This document shows, in pieces, positions 1 through 6,786 of a stretch of 6,798 nt of DNA (the stretch's first letter is position 1; each line of letters begins with the position of its first letter). The position numbers and the translations under genes were made by a program. The stretch spans positions 1 through 6,798 of the forward strand of contig NZ_JBHLWN010000040.1 of the NCBI RefSeq assembly GCF_042432825.1, read 5' to 3'. The notes under the pieces were generated by a model. That model was not told where the DNA came from. It made no database searches and worked only from the letters and a program-made list of their open reading frames with translations. Source of the stretch: Gordoniibacillus chartarius. Its GTDB lineage: Bacteria; Bacillota; Bacilli; Paenibacillales; NBRC-103111.

Positions 1-1385
1 TCTTTACCTATGAATTCGCGACGGCAGGGTCAAATTCCTGTTTCGTCGGACAGACTCCTAGGAAAGCTAATGGACCAGGCCAAATCTTCGAAGTTGATGC
101 AACGGTAACAGATGTATATTTGGTAAGTGCAATTGATCCCAATATTATTGTCGGCAGGCCTGTCGTATATATTGTTGTTGATGTATACAGTCATATGGTT
201 GTCGGGTTATATGTTGGGTTTGAAGGTCCGTCTTGGCTTGGAGTCATGATGGCTATTGAAAATACAGTGGAAAATAAGGTTGAGTTCTGCAGGCAGTATG
301 ATATCGAAATTACAGAGGAAGAGTGGCCGTGTCACCATATGCCAGAAAGTTTTATGGCTGACCGCGGCGAGATGGAGAGTAAAAATGCCGACTCGCTTGG
401 TAAAGCGCTAGGAATTAAACTAAAGAACGCGCCTCCGTATCGTGCTGATCTAAAGGGGATTGTGGAACAGCAATTTCGAACATTGAACGTGACGCTCCAA
501 CCATGGACGCCTGGTGCTGTGAAGAAAGAATACAAAAAGCGCGGGGGACCGGATTACGTTTTAGATGCGAAGCTCACACTTAGAGAATTTACACAAATGA
601 TGATCGAGATGATTCTTCAAAGGAACAACTATCATTACATGGAATACTACCCTTTAGACAAAGATCAGGCATTGGATAAAGTGCGGCCCGTTGCAAGGGA
701 TTTATGGAATTGGGGGATATCTCATAATCACTATTTGAAGAATGTTCATCCGGATATCGTTCGATTGAATGTATTGCCCGAGGCAAAAGTTACTGTGAAT
801 CGGGAGGGGATATACTTTGAAGGAATGTATTATGGTTGTGAAGAATTAGCGCGTCAGGGTTGGTTCGTTAAAGGGAAAACACAAAAGGTGCCGATCGCTT
901 ATGACAGAAGATGTATGAATCATGTCTATGTGAAGACGGACAATGGCAAGGGTTTTATAAAGTGCGACTTATTGGCCAAGTCTTCCCGATTCATAAATAT
1001 GAGCCTTGAAGAGGTCAAGTCAACCCGGTACGAGGAAAAACTGTCAAGAAGCTTGTACTATGATGAAACGGAACTTCAGGAAGAAGTAACCTTAAGCGCG
1101 AAGTTAGAAGCGATTAAGAAAGAAGCAATGAAGCGGAGTGCCGATAGCCAAGACCATTCCTTAACAAAGTCTGAACGGAAGTCCAATATTAAAGGGACTA
1201 AAGCCGTTGAGAGAGAAAAGCTGCGAAAAGAACAAGCTTATGAGTTGGGTAAGTCTCCAAATGAGGAGACGGACGAACCATCTATTCCTGGAGATCATGT
1301 AATCCCTCTAGAAACATATAAGCCTAAATCAAAGCTGGGTCTACTCGCAAAATTAAGGGAGACGGAGGAGAAAAAGCATGGTTAA
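1..1385 (+). CDS. tnsB: TnsB, Tn7-family DDE transposase (5'-truncated by window edge)
   Basis: The gene enters from upstream; the open frame runs from base 3 and gives 460 visible residues, with no start codon in the window. The product is the transposase subunit that binds transposon ends and catalyses 3'-end cleavage and strand transfer. A retroviral-integrase-like core is clear: GQIFEVDAT carries the first catalytic Asp (96-98), FMADRGEMES the second (360-362), and GIVEQQF the Glu (465-467). The intervals of 88 and 35 codons equal those between D273, D361 and E396 of E. coli Tn7 TnsB, so about 240 N-terminal residues of end-binding domains should lie upstream. A beta-barrel-like region follows, then a charged tail from about base 1040 that ends in a Pro/Lys/Leu-rich segment, the place where TnsB relatives contact TnsC. 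The stop lies inside the start of tnsC. All three catalytic residues are intact, so it is probably active. tnsA is expected just upstream but is not visible. Confidence 0.95.
   Translation, partial: FTYEFATAGSNSCFVGQTPRKANGPGQIFEVDATVTDVYLVSAIDPNIIVGRPVVYIVVDVYSHMVVGLYVGFEGPSWLGVMMAIENTVENKVEFCRQYDIEITEEEWPCHHMPESFMADRGEMESKNADSLGKALGIKLKNAPPYRADLKGIVEQQFRTLNVTLQPWTPGAVKKEYKKRGGPDYVLDAKLTLREFTQMMIEMILQRNNYHYMEYYPLDKDQALDKVRPVARDLWNWGISHNHYLKNVHPDIVRLNVLPEAKVTVNREGIYFEGMYYGCEELARQGWFVKGKTQKVPIAYDRRCMNHVYVKTDNGKGFIKCDLLAKSSRFINMSLEEVKSTRYEEKLSRSLYYDETELQEEVTLSAKLEAIKKEAMKRSADSQDHSLTKSERKSNIKGTKAVEREKLRKEQAYELGKSPNEETDEPSIPGDHVIPLETYKPKSKLGLLAKLRETEEKKHG
1364..1370 (+). promoter_or_regulatory. 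Ribosome binding site of tnsC
   Basis: GGAGGAG sits 7 nt before the ATG at 1378, an almost ideal Shine-Dalgarno match. It lies inside the last codons of tnsB and fixes the tnsC start within the overlap, which suggests coupled translation of the two genes. Confidence 0.85.
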
Positions 1386-3132
1386 GCAAGCTCAACAGCA
1401 GGTTGATTATTACCAGTATTCTCCGAGCCTTATAGGCAGGCAAGAGGAGGCAAGCTATTCTGAACAGGAGATTCCTGACTATAGGGGTAATCCTTTTATA
1501 GAAGCTTTGCCTCCGATATTTGAAGAAGAAGATGTCGCATTACAAATCAGGAAATACCCTGATTACGATGAAAGGCAACGTAAATTAGGACGGCAGACAA
1601 GGCTGCATCTTGTTCAACAGATATCCGATTATGTCGAGCCGTTACCTTCACATTTTCTGGTGGAACAAAGGCTGTCGAGATTAATCCGCCATGGTTATAA
1701 AGCCAGAAATCCTTTCTCTCCAGCAGTCATGAGACAATTCCATATAGGGTTTAAAGAGGTTCTTGAAGGAGGAGTTGATTCAACAGGAAGCAATATTGCA
1801 GGGGTGAGATCTACCGCTGCCGGATTCGCTATCCTTGGAGTAAGTGGACAGGGGAAGACAACGGCAATCGAGAGCTCATTACTTTTATACCCGCAGGTCA
1901 TCCATCACTCGACTTATAAAGGGCAACCTTTTATCCGTAAGCAAGTTGTTTGGCTGAAATTAAATTGCCCGTTTGATGGTTCGCTGAAAGGGTTGTGCTT
2001 TAACTTTTTACAATCCGTAGATTCGCATTTGGGTACTAAATATTTCCGGAAATTTTCGACTCAAAAAGTATCGGTAGATATGTTAATTCCAGTGATGGCT
2101 CATATCGCTACATTACATGGGTTAGGAGTACTAGTCATTGACGAAATTCAAAACTTGAGTTTTCTTAAGAGTGGCGGCGCTGAGAAGATGCTTAATTACT
2201 TTACTCAATTGATTAATACGATTGGTGTTCCTGTGGTATTAGTAGGGACGTTTAAGGCAATGAAGCTTCTTTCAGGTTCCTTCAGTCAAGCAAGAAGAAG
2301 CACGGGACAAGGGGACCTGATCATGGATAGACTAAATGAAGGCGAGGAGTGGGATTTCTTCTTAAATGCTCTGTGGAAATATCAATGGACTGCTACTGAA
2401 ACGCCTCTAAAGCCTCATTTGAGTAAGAAAATGTATGAGCTTTCTCAGGGAATTGTAGATATTGCGGTTAAGTTGTACATGTTAGCCCAGTGGCAAGCCA
2501 TCGAGGACGGAAACGATAATGAAAAAATAACAGGGGCTCTCCTGGAGACCGTTGCCAAACAGCACATGCAGCTGGTTCAGCCTATGTTAAAGGTTTTGAG
2601 AAGTAAAGATCCCCGAGCGTTAGAGGCAATAGATGATTTATATCCTAAGTGGAACGTGTTGGATCAATATTTACAAAAGGCAGATGAGAAAGTCAATATT
2701 CAAGGAGAGGTCAGAACAAAAATATTGCGTGATGGAAAAATTGAGCAGGACGAAGAGAAGCTAATTGAGCTTGTAAAAACAGCAATGGATTTCGGGGCTT
2801 CTTACGATATGGCTTATGAAGCTGCTAATAGGGTTCTTCAGTCTAATGAGGCTGAGAAGGATATGGCTGATTTACGAAAACAACTTATTAAAGATATTAC
2901 GTTCAACTCCATGACGGATGAAGATGAAAACCGTGGTAACGAGGGGAAAGAAGCCCAAGAAAAGGGGAACAGTAAAGCCCAAAAGAAGAAAAAGCAGCAG
3001 GTTATGCTTGGTGAGGATGACCTTAGAAATGCCGTAGCAAACAATGAAAAGGATACAGAGGTAATCTATGAAAAGCTAGTGGATATAGGAAGTATCCCGT
3101 CGGAGGATGAGCTATCGAAGCTAATAATTTAA
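1378..3132 (+). CDS. tnsC: TnsC, AAA+ ATPase regulator of Tn7-like transposition
   Basis: This 584-residue protein is close in size to Tn7 TnsC (about 555). TnsC proteins bind DNA in their ATP form, assemble on a target marked by a TniQ/TnsD protein, and recruit and activate the transposase. Residues 1-140 form an N-terminal region expected to contact the selector. The AAA+ core has Walker A GVSGQGKT at 154-161 (Lys160), Walker B LVIDE with Asp255-Glu256, a sensor-1 strand ending LVGTF at about 288-292, and paired arginines at 306-307 as a candidate Arg finger. From about residue 410 the protein is helical and highly charged. Residues 517-541 are a Lys/Glu/Gln-rich, probably disordered linker before a short acidic-hydrophobic end, the region where Tn7 TnsC binds TnsA. 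The ATG was chosen because GGAGGAG precedes it at good spacing; it overlaps the tnsB stop by 8 nt (ATGGTTAA). All ATPase motifs are intact. Confidence 0.95.
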   Translation: MVKQAQQQVDYYQYSPSLIGRQEEASYSEQEIPDYRGNPFIEALPPIFEEEDVALQIRKYPDYDERQRKLGRQTRLHLVQQISDYVEPLPSHFLVEQRLSRLIRHGYKARNPFSPAVMRQFHIGFKEVLEGGVDSTGSNIAGVRSTAAGFAILGVSGQGKTTAIESSLLLYPQVIHHSTYKGQPFIRKQVVWLKLNCPFDGSLKGLCFNFLQSVDSHLGTKYFRKFSTQKVSVDMLIPVMAHIATLHGLGVLVIDEIQNLSFLKSGGAEKMLNYFTQLINTIGVPVVLVGTFKAMKLLSGSFSQARRSTGQGDLIMDRLNEGEEWDFFLNALWKYQWTATETPLKPHLSKKMYELSQGIVDIAVKLYMLAQWQAIEDGNDNEKITGALLETVAKQHMQLVQPMLKVLRSKDPRALEAIDDLYPKWNVLDQYLQKADEKVNIQGEVRTKILRDGKIEQDEEKLIELVKTAMDFGASYDMAYEAANRVLQSNEAEKDMADLRKQLIKDITFNSMTDEDENRGNEGKEAQEKGNSKAQKKKKQQVMLGEDDLRNAVANNEKDTEVIYEKLVDIGSIPSEDELSKLII

Positions 3133-3136
3133 TGGA

Positions 3137-3164
3137 TTGTTTGAGTACTAGGGACATGTAAAAT
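3137..3164 (+). promoter_or_regulatory. Weak candidate sigma-A-type promoter before the first TniQ/TnsD gene
   Basis: TTGTTT (3137-3142) and TAAAAT (3159-3164) are 16 nt apart in the only intergenic gap of the operon. Each hexamer differs from consensus, and AT-rich DNA produces such pairs by chance. If it is used, transcription would start near 3171, so the inverted repeat at 3173-3214 would cover the start site or form the very 5' end of the message. Confidence 0.25.
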
Positions 3165-3172
3165 AGGGAAAA

Positions 3173-3214
3173 CTAGCAATAGGATCTTATCTGAGAGGGT
3201 GATTCTATTGCTAG
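3173..3214 (+). promoter_or_regulatory. 14-bp inverted repeat enclosing the ribosome binding site and start codon of the first TniQ/TnsD gene
   Basis: The left arm CTAGCAATAGGATC (3173-3186) pairs with the right arm GATTCTATTGCTAG (3201-3214). Thirteen pairs are Watson-Crick and one is G·U, and the outer ten are perfect. The 14-nt loop (3187-3200) exposes most of the purine-rich Shine-Dalgarno, while the right arm buries the TTG start at 3208. A T-rich run (3216-3222) follows, so an attenuator-type terminator is also possible, although the stem is too poor in G+C for a typical one. As DNA it could equally be a dyad operator. The pairing is seen directly; the role is inferred. Confidence 0.7.
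3194..3201 (+). promoter_or_regulatory. Ribosome binding site deciding the TTG start of the first TniQ/TnsD gene
   Basis: AGAGGGTG, followed by AT, resembles the GGAGGTGAT complement of the 16S rRNA 3' end. It lies 6 nt before TTG at 3208. The alternative GTG at 3199-3201 is part of this same element and has no ribosome binding site of its own at usable distance, so it is disfavoured. Confidence 0.65.
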
Positions 3215-4938
3215 CTTATTTTCCGACTCTTTATGAGGATGAATTGCTTTACAGCGGGATTGCCAGGTACCATGTAATTTCAGGAAATAAGATACAAAGA
3301 CAAACCATCGAGGACCTTTTCGGTAATCGATCGGTTTGTGCGACTGCAGATCTGCCAAGTCACCTAATGAGTCTTGCCGATAATCTGAATGGACAATATA
3401 CGACCGATCAAATCATCAACAATCATACCCTACTTCCCTATTACACTTACTTTATGAAGCAACAGAAAATTCATCAAGTACAATCCTTGATGGAAAATGG
3501 GAGTAAACAAGGGGAAGTTCATGCCTTCCTGGGATTGCTTGCTACTTCTATAAAATTGCCGGCAAGGCTAAGATTTTGTACTGATTGCTATAAAGCAGAT
3601 AGTGAGATTTGCGAGCCTTATTGGCATCGCTGCCATCAGCTGCCCGGTGTTATAATGTGTCCGTTGCATAAGATCATCTTAAGGGTCAGTACGGTAGAAT
3701 ACTCAACTCTTCATCACAAATATTCATTTGTGCCTTTGGCAATACACGGTGAATCGAATTTTACCGAACCCGTTATTGACGCCAACTGGTGTGATCATCT
3801 GGAATACATTGCTGTTCAATCGAATTTACTTCTACAGTCCCAGTCAAAATCTAAAGAGGAGACCACATCCTATAGAAGGGTACTGCCGATGGAAGGATAC
3901 CAAACAGTAGGCGGCCGGATACGATTTAATCGTCTTATACATGATTTTCGGAATTTCTACACTGATGAACTGCTGGATTATCTAGACTGTGGTATCGATT
4001 CAAACAGCTCTGATACGTGGTTACATAAAATAATCAGGGATCAAGAAGAAATCACGCATCCGCTAAGGCATCTATTACTAATCGGTTTTTTTGAAAAATC
4101 TGTCGGTGGTTTTTCGGTCACCCCCAACAATCTTCCATTTGGAAGCGGCCCCTGGCCATGTCTCAATAAAGCGGCTGATCATTACAATCAAAGTGTTGTT
4201 GAAAAATGTGTAGTTACTCGTTGCTCAACAACTTCAAAGCCGGTCGGCACCTTCCATTGCTGTTGCGGATTTGTATATTCAAGAAGAGGTCCGGATACAA
4301 GTGATGAGGATCGAAACCGCATAGGCAGAATTAAAGCTTTTGGTCCAGTTTGGTATGACAAACTAAGGTGTCTTAATGAAACCAATACATCCCTTCGTCA
4401 GAAAGCAAAAATTCTCGGTGTCGACCCTGGGACTGTAAAAACTCAAACGGAGCTTCTTAATACTAATAAAGCAGCTTTGCATAAGATGAGAAATCAAAGT
4501 CAACCTGCCAGGTCGAGAAGAAACAGAAACAACGAGAAAGGATGTTCGCTATCGAAAGTCAAACGAAAAGTGGATTGGAATCAGCGAGACGAGATTTTGT
4601 ATGATGTGGTGGCAAAGGCGGTCGAACAGATGAAACAGTTGCCTAATCCCCTAAGAATATCGTTGGCCTCAATAGCTAGATATACGGATTCAGGTAACCT
4701 GACACATAAGCTTATGAAGAATCTAAACAAGCTCCCCAGAACCAATGAATTCATTAAGAAACATGTCGATTCTACAGAGACATTTCAAGTTCGCAGGTTA
4801 ATATGGGCAGCAAGCAAGCTTAATGAGACGGAAGGTAAGGTGTTAGGATGGAGATTATTGAAGCTAGCCGGCTTGAATCATCCATTAAAGAAAATGGTTA
4901 AAGACAAATTTATGGAACTCGTTGAGTGTCAGTCATGA
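3208..4938 (+). CDS. tnsD: TnsD-like target selector of the TniQ family (first copy)
   Basis: This 576-residue protein is a target selector, which in Tn7 binds a specific attachment site and loads TnsC there. It opens with the family signature MLAYFPTLYEDELLYSGIAR followed by YH. An N-terminal zinc site is formed by Cys124, Cys127, Cys151 and His154, with YWHRCHQLPG between the pairs. The middle region (YRRVLPMEGYQTVGGRIRF, later HPLRHLLLIGFF) resembles classical TnsD. A second metal site in FGSGPWPCLNKAADHY and GTFHCCCGFVYSRRGPD uses Cys318, probably His325, and Cys at 351-353. A helix-turn-helix-like segment spans about 395-418, then a basic stretch (about 430-455) and a C-terminal region starting DWNQRD with a late RRLIW motif, as in TnsD DNA-binding tails. 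The TTG start was chosen for its ribosome binding site and because it aligns with the MLSYLP start of the next gene; GTG at 3199 would add three residues. Its target site is not visible. Family assignment is firm; calling it TnsD rather than generic TniQ is inference. Confidence 0.92.
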   Translation: MLAYFPTLYEDELLYSGIARYHVISGNKIQRQTIEDLFGNRSVCATADLPSHLMSLADNLNGQYTTDQIINNHTLLPYYTYFMKQQKIHQVQSLMENGSKQGEVHAFLGLLATSIKLPARLRFCTDCYKADSEICEPYWHRCHQLPGVIMCPLHKIILRVSTVEYSTLHHKYSFVPLAIHGESNFTEPVIDANWCDHLEYIAVQSNLLLQSQSKSKEETTSYRRVLPMEGYQTVGGRIRFNRLIHDFRNFYTDELLDYLDCGIDSNSSDTWLHKIIRDQEEITHPLRHLLLIGFFEKSVGGFSVTPNNLPFGSGPWPCLNKAADHYNQSVVEKCVVTRCSTTSKPVGTFHCCCGFVYSRRGPDTSDEDRNRIGRIKAFGPVWYDKLRCLNETNTSLRQKAKILGVDPGTVKTQTELLNTNKAALHKMRNQSQPARSRRNRNNEKGCSLSKVKRKVDWNQRDEILYDVVAKAVEQMKQLPNPLRISLASIARYTDSGNLTHKLMKNLNKLPRTNEFIKKHVDSTETFQVRRLIWAASKLNETEGKVLGWRLLKLAGLNHPLKKMVKDKFMELVECQS

Positions 4939-4945
4939 AAGAGGG
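4939..4945 (+). promoter_or_regulatory. Ribosome binding site of the second TniQ gene
   Basis: AAGAGGG begins immediately after the stop of the preceding gene. It is 9 nt before ATG 4955 and only 3 nt before ATG 4949. Spacing therefore favours 4955, which also gives the family-typical N-terminus MLSYLP. Confidence 0.6.
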
Positions 4946-4954
4946 ACGATGCTT

Positions 4955-6754
4955 ATGTTATCGTATTTACCGATCTTATATCCAGATGAAGATAGTAGGT
5001 CCATAATATTTAGGTACCATGTGCTTTCGGGTAACAGCGATTTTTCAGTAACAAATTCAGAGTTGTTCGGAAGAAAGGTCTACAGTTTAACCGTATTTCC
5101 TCGCAACTTAAATTTTTTAATTAAACAGTTGCCAAGTCGCTTTATGTCCGTGGGTGATTTTTTGTTTAACCATACCTATTTTCACTGGGTCAAACCATTC
5201 ATACCTGAAGACCGGTTATCAAGGGCCATTGAAGAGATCATGGAAAATGCAGGCGATTCCAATATTGCTGTTTTACTAGGCAAAGGTCAAGATCGGTTTA
5301 TTTCAGAGGACTTACGTTATTGTCCCGTGTGCATGAAGAATGACAACCAAAAGTATGGTGAAGTCTATTTGCATAGGACACACCAACTGACTTTTATAAC
5401 ATGCTGCCCAGAACATGGCAGTAAATTGATTGTGCATTGCCCAAGCTGTAATAAGAAGTTGGCTAGAGCGAAAGATGGACAATTATTAGCTTCTATAGAG
5501 TGTGAATGTGGTTGCAATCTATCAGATTGTCAAGAAGAATCGGTTTCCTCCAACTATAATATCGAACAGAGAGTCCTTACGAACTTCTATCAGATGGTTA
5601 GGTACTCCAAGCAGGTATCGCGGGAAGAGATATTTGCAAAATTGAAAAATGCATTGGGACTAAAAGGATACATGAAGTACTCGGGTGGCGTTGACAGAAA
5701 ACAAATTCTTCAGCACTTTGATAATTTCCTGAAAGACAATGGTTTAAAGGGATACTTGACTACCGACTTGAAAGCACAGGTTAATTCGGACAGTTTCTTT
5801 CTTTCATGTAAGGGTGTTAAAAATATTCTGCTCTATGTGCTGATTATGATGTTTTTATCTGGTTCAGTTGAACATTTTATATCGGAGAACGGAGCCTTTT
5901 GTATACCGATACCATTTGGGAATGGGCCATGGATTTGCAATAACCCGGTATGTGAAGGATATGGCTTAGGAGTTATCAAAAAATGTGTTCGTGTTGATCA
6001 TGATGGAAGATATATTTCGGGATTATTTGGTTGTCCGCTATGTGGCTTTAGTTTCTCAAGAAGATGGAAATTAAACGATCATAGTAACGAGAAGCCTTAT
6101 GCAGTGTTAACAATGGGTCCATTGTGGCATTCAACTGTATTGGAACTTCATTCAAGTGGTTTAAGTAATAATGCTATTGCAAAAAGGTTAAAGACATCCC
6201 CAACCCAAATAAAACGTTCATTGAACCGGCATAAAGAGCCGGCTTCAGACACTAGAATACTTCAGTCGCTTGAAATGTTATGGGCATCGTCTATGGATAA
6301 TAATGACGAGGTTGCTGCAACATCAGAGGTCACCACGTTGTTAACAGAAAATCGCAAAAAGATACTTGCAATAATGCGGGAAAATAGCGACATTTCAAGA
6401 ACTGAGTTGGCTAAAAGATATAATCATCTGTATCATAAAATGTTAAAGAACGACCGGGATTGGATGGAGAAAAACTTGCCTCCCAGCAAAAAAAATCGGA
6501 TTCGAAAGGATTGGGCCAAGTTAGATCTTGAATACAGCAAAATTTTAGCCGCGGCAGCAGATGACCTGTACAGATCAAATCCCGCTGAGCAGATAAGAAA
6601 GTATACTATTTTGGCTCATGCCCCCAAGATTATTACCGAGCATTTAGAGAATGCACCTGAAAAATTCCCAAGAGTTACAGAATTACTAAAAAGCAAGGTT
6701 GAGTCAGACGCAAACTACTTAATCCGCCATCTTCCAGTAATTAGGGCTTGCTGA
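4955..6754 (+). CDS. tniQ: Second TniQ/TnsD-family target selector, divergent from the first
   Basis: This 599-residue homologue of the preceding gene starts MLSYLPILYPDEDSRSIIFR then YH. An N-terminal zinc site uses Cys123, Cys126, Cys151 and His154, almost the same positions as in the first copy. Unlike that copy it adds a second cysteine cluster, CPSC at 162-165 and CECGC at 183-187, a probable zinc ribbon. Later, GNGPWICNNPVCEGY and FGCPLCGFSFSRR give a four-cysteine site (328, 333, 360, 363). A helix-turn-helix-like stretch, LSNNAIAKRLKTSPTQIKRS, lies at about 402-421. The tail contains a further winged-helix-like part (SRTELAKRYNHLYHKM, then DWMEKNLPP) and a second DW...D module, suggesting sequence-specific DNA binding. 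It follows the previous stop by 16 nt, so it is probably cotranscribed. ATG 4955 is preferred over ATG 4949 or TTG 4922 on ribosome-binding-site spacing and family alignment. It is probably a second target-site selector; which DNA or protein it recognises cannot be read from the sequence. Confidence 0.92.
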   Translation: MLSYLPILYPDEDSRSIIFRYHVLSGNSDFSVTNSELFGRKVYSLTVFPRNLNFLIKQLPSRFMSVGDFLFNHTYFHWVKPFIPEDRLSRAIEEIMENAGDSNIAVLLGKGQDRFISEDLRYCPVCMKNDNQKYGEVYLHRTHQLTFITCCPEHGSKLIVHCPSCNKKLARAKDGQLLASIECECGCNLSDCQEESVSSNYNIEQRVLTNFYQMVRYSKQVSREEIFAKLKNALGLKGYMKYSGGVDRKQILQHFDNFLKDNGLKGYLTTDLKAQVNSDSFFLSCKGVKNILLYVLIMMFLSGSVEHFISENGAFCIPIPFGNGPWICNNPVCEGYGLGVIKKCVRVDHDGRYISGLFGCPLCGFSFSRRWKLNDHSNEKPYAVLTMGPLWHSTVLELHSSGLSNNAIAKRLKTSPTQIKRSLNRHKEPASDTRILQSLEMLWASSMDNNDEVAATSEVTTLLTENRKKILAIMRENSDISRTELAKRYNHLYHKMLKNDRDWMEKNLPPSKKNRIRKDWAKLDLEYSKILAAAADDLYRSNPAEQIRKYTILAHAPKIITEHLENAPEKFPRVTELLKSKVESDANYLIRHLPVIRAC

Positions 6755-6763
6755 AAAATCAAA

Positions 6764-6786
6764 AAATCCTTATCTCACAAGGGTTT
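6764..6786 (+). repeat. 8-bp inverted repeat after the last gene, possible weak terminator
   Basis: AAATCCTT (6764-6771) pairs with AAGGGTTT (6779-6786) around a 7-nt loop, with one G·U pair, beginning 9 nt after the final stop. The following bases are AGAGGCAC and then four T at the window edge, so there is no immediate U-tract and the stem is AT-rich. It could be a weak terminator, part of a recombination or element-end site, or chance. The rest of 6755-6798 shows nothing recognisable. Confidence 0.35.

Noticed and set aside
120..1385. TTG at 120 as the start of the transposase gene
   Set aside because: The frame is open to base 3 and encodes conserved TnsB sequence (GQIFEVDAT with the first catalytic Asp) upstream of 120, so the TTG is an internal Leu codon and the gene is cut by the window edge.
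3728..4385. Short open frames on both strands inside the first selector gene
   Set aside because: They lie fully within a strongly conserved TniQ/TnsD reading frame, are 60-65 residues long and show no recognisable protein features. The same holds for the minus-strand frames inside tnsB and tnsC.
4922..4954. Upstream TTG (4922) or ATG (4949) start for the second TniQ gene
   Set aside because: TTG 4922 lacks a suitable ribosome binding site and would overlap the previous gene by 17 nt; ATG 4949 is only 3 nt from GAGGG. ATG 4955 has 9-nt spacing and matches the family N-terminus.
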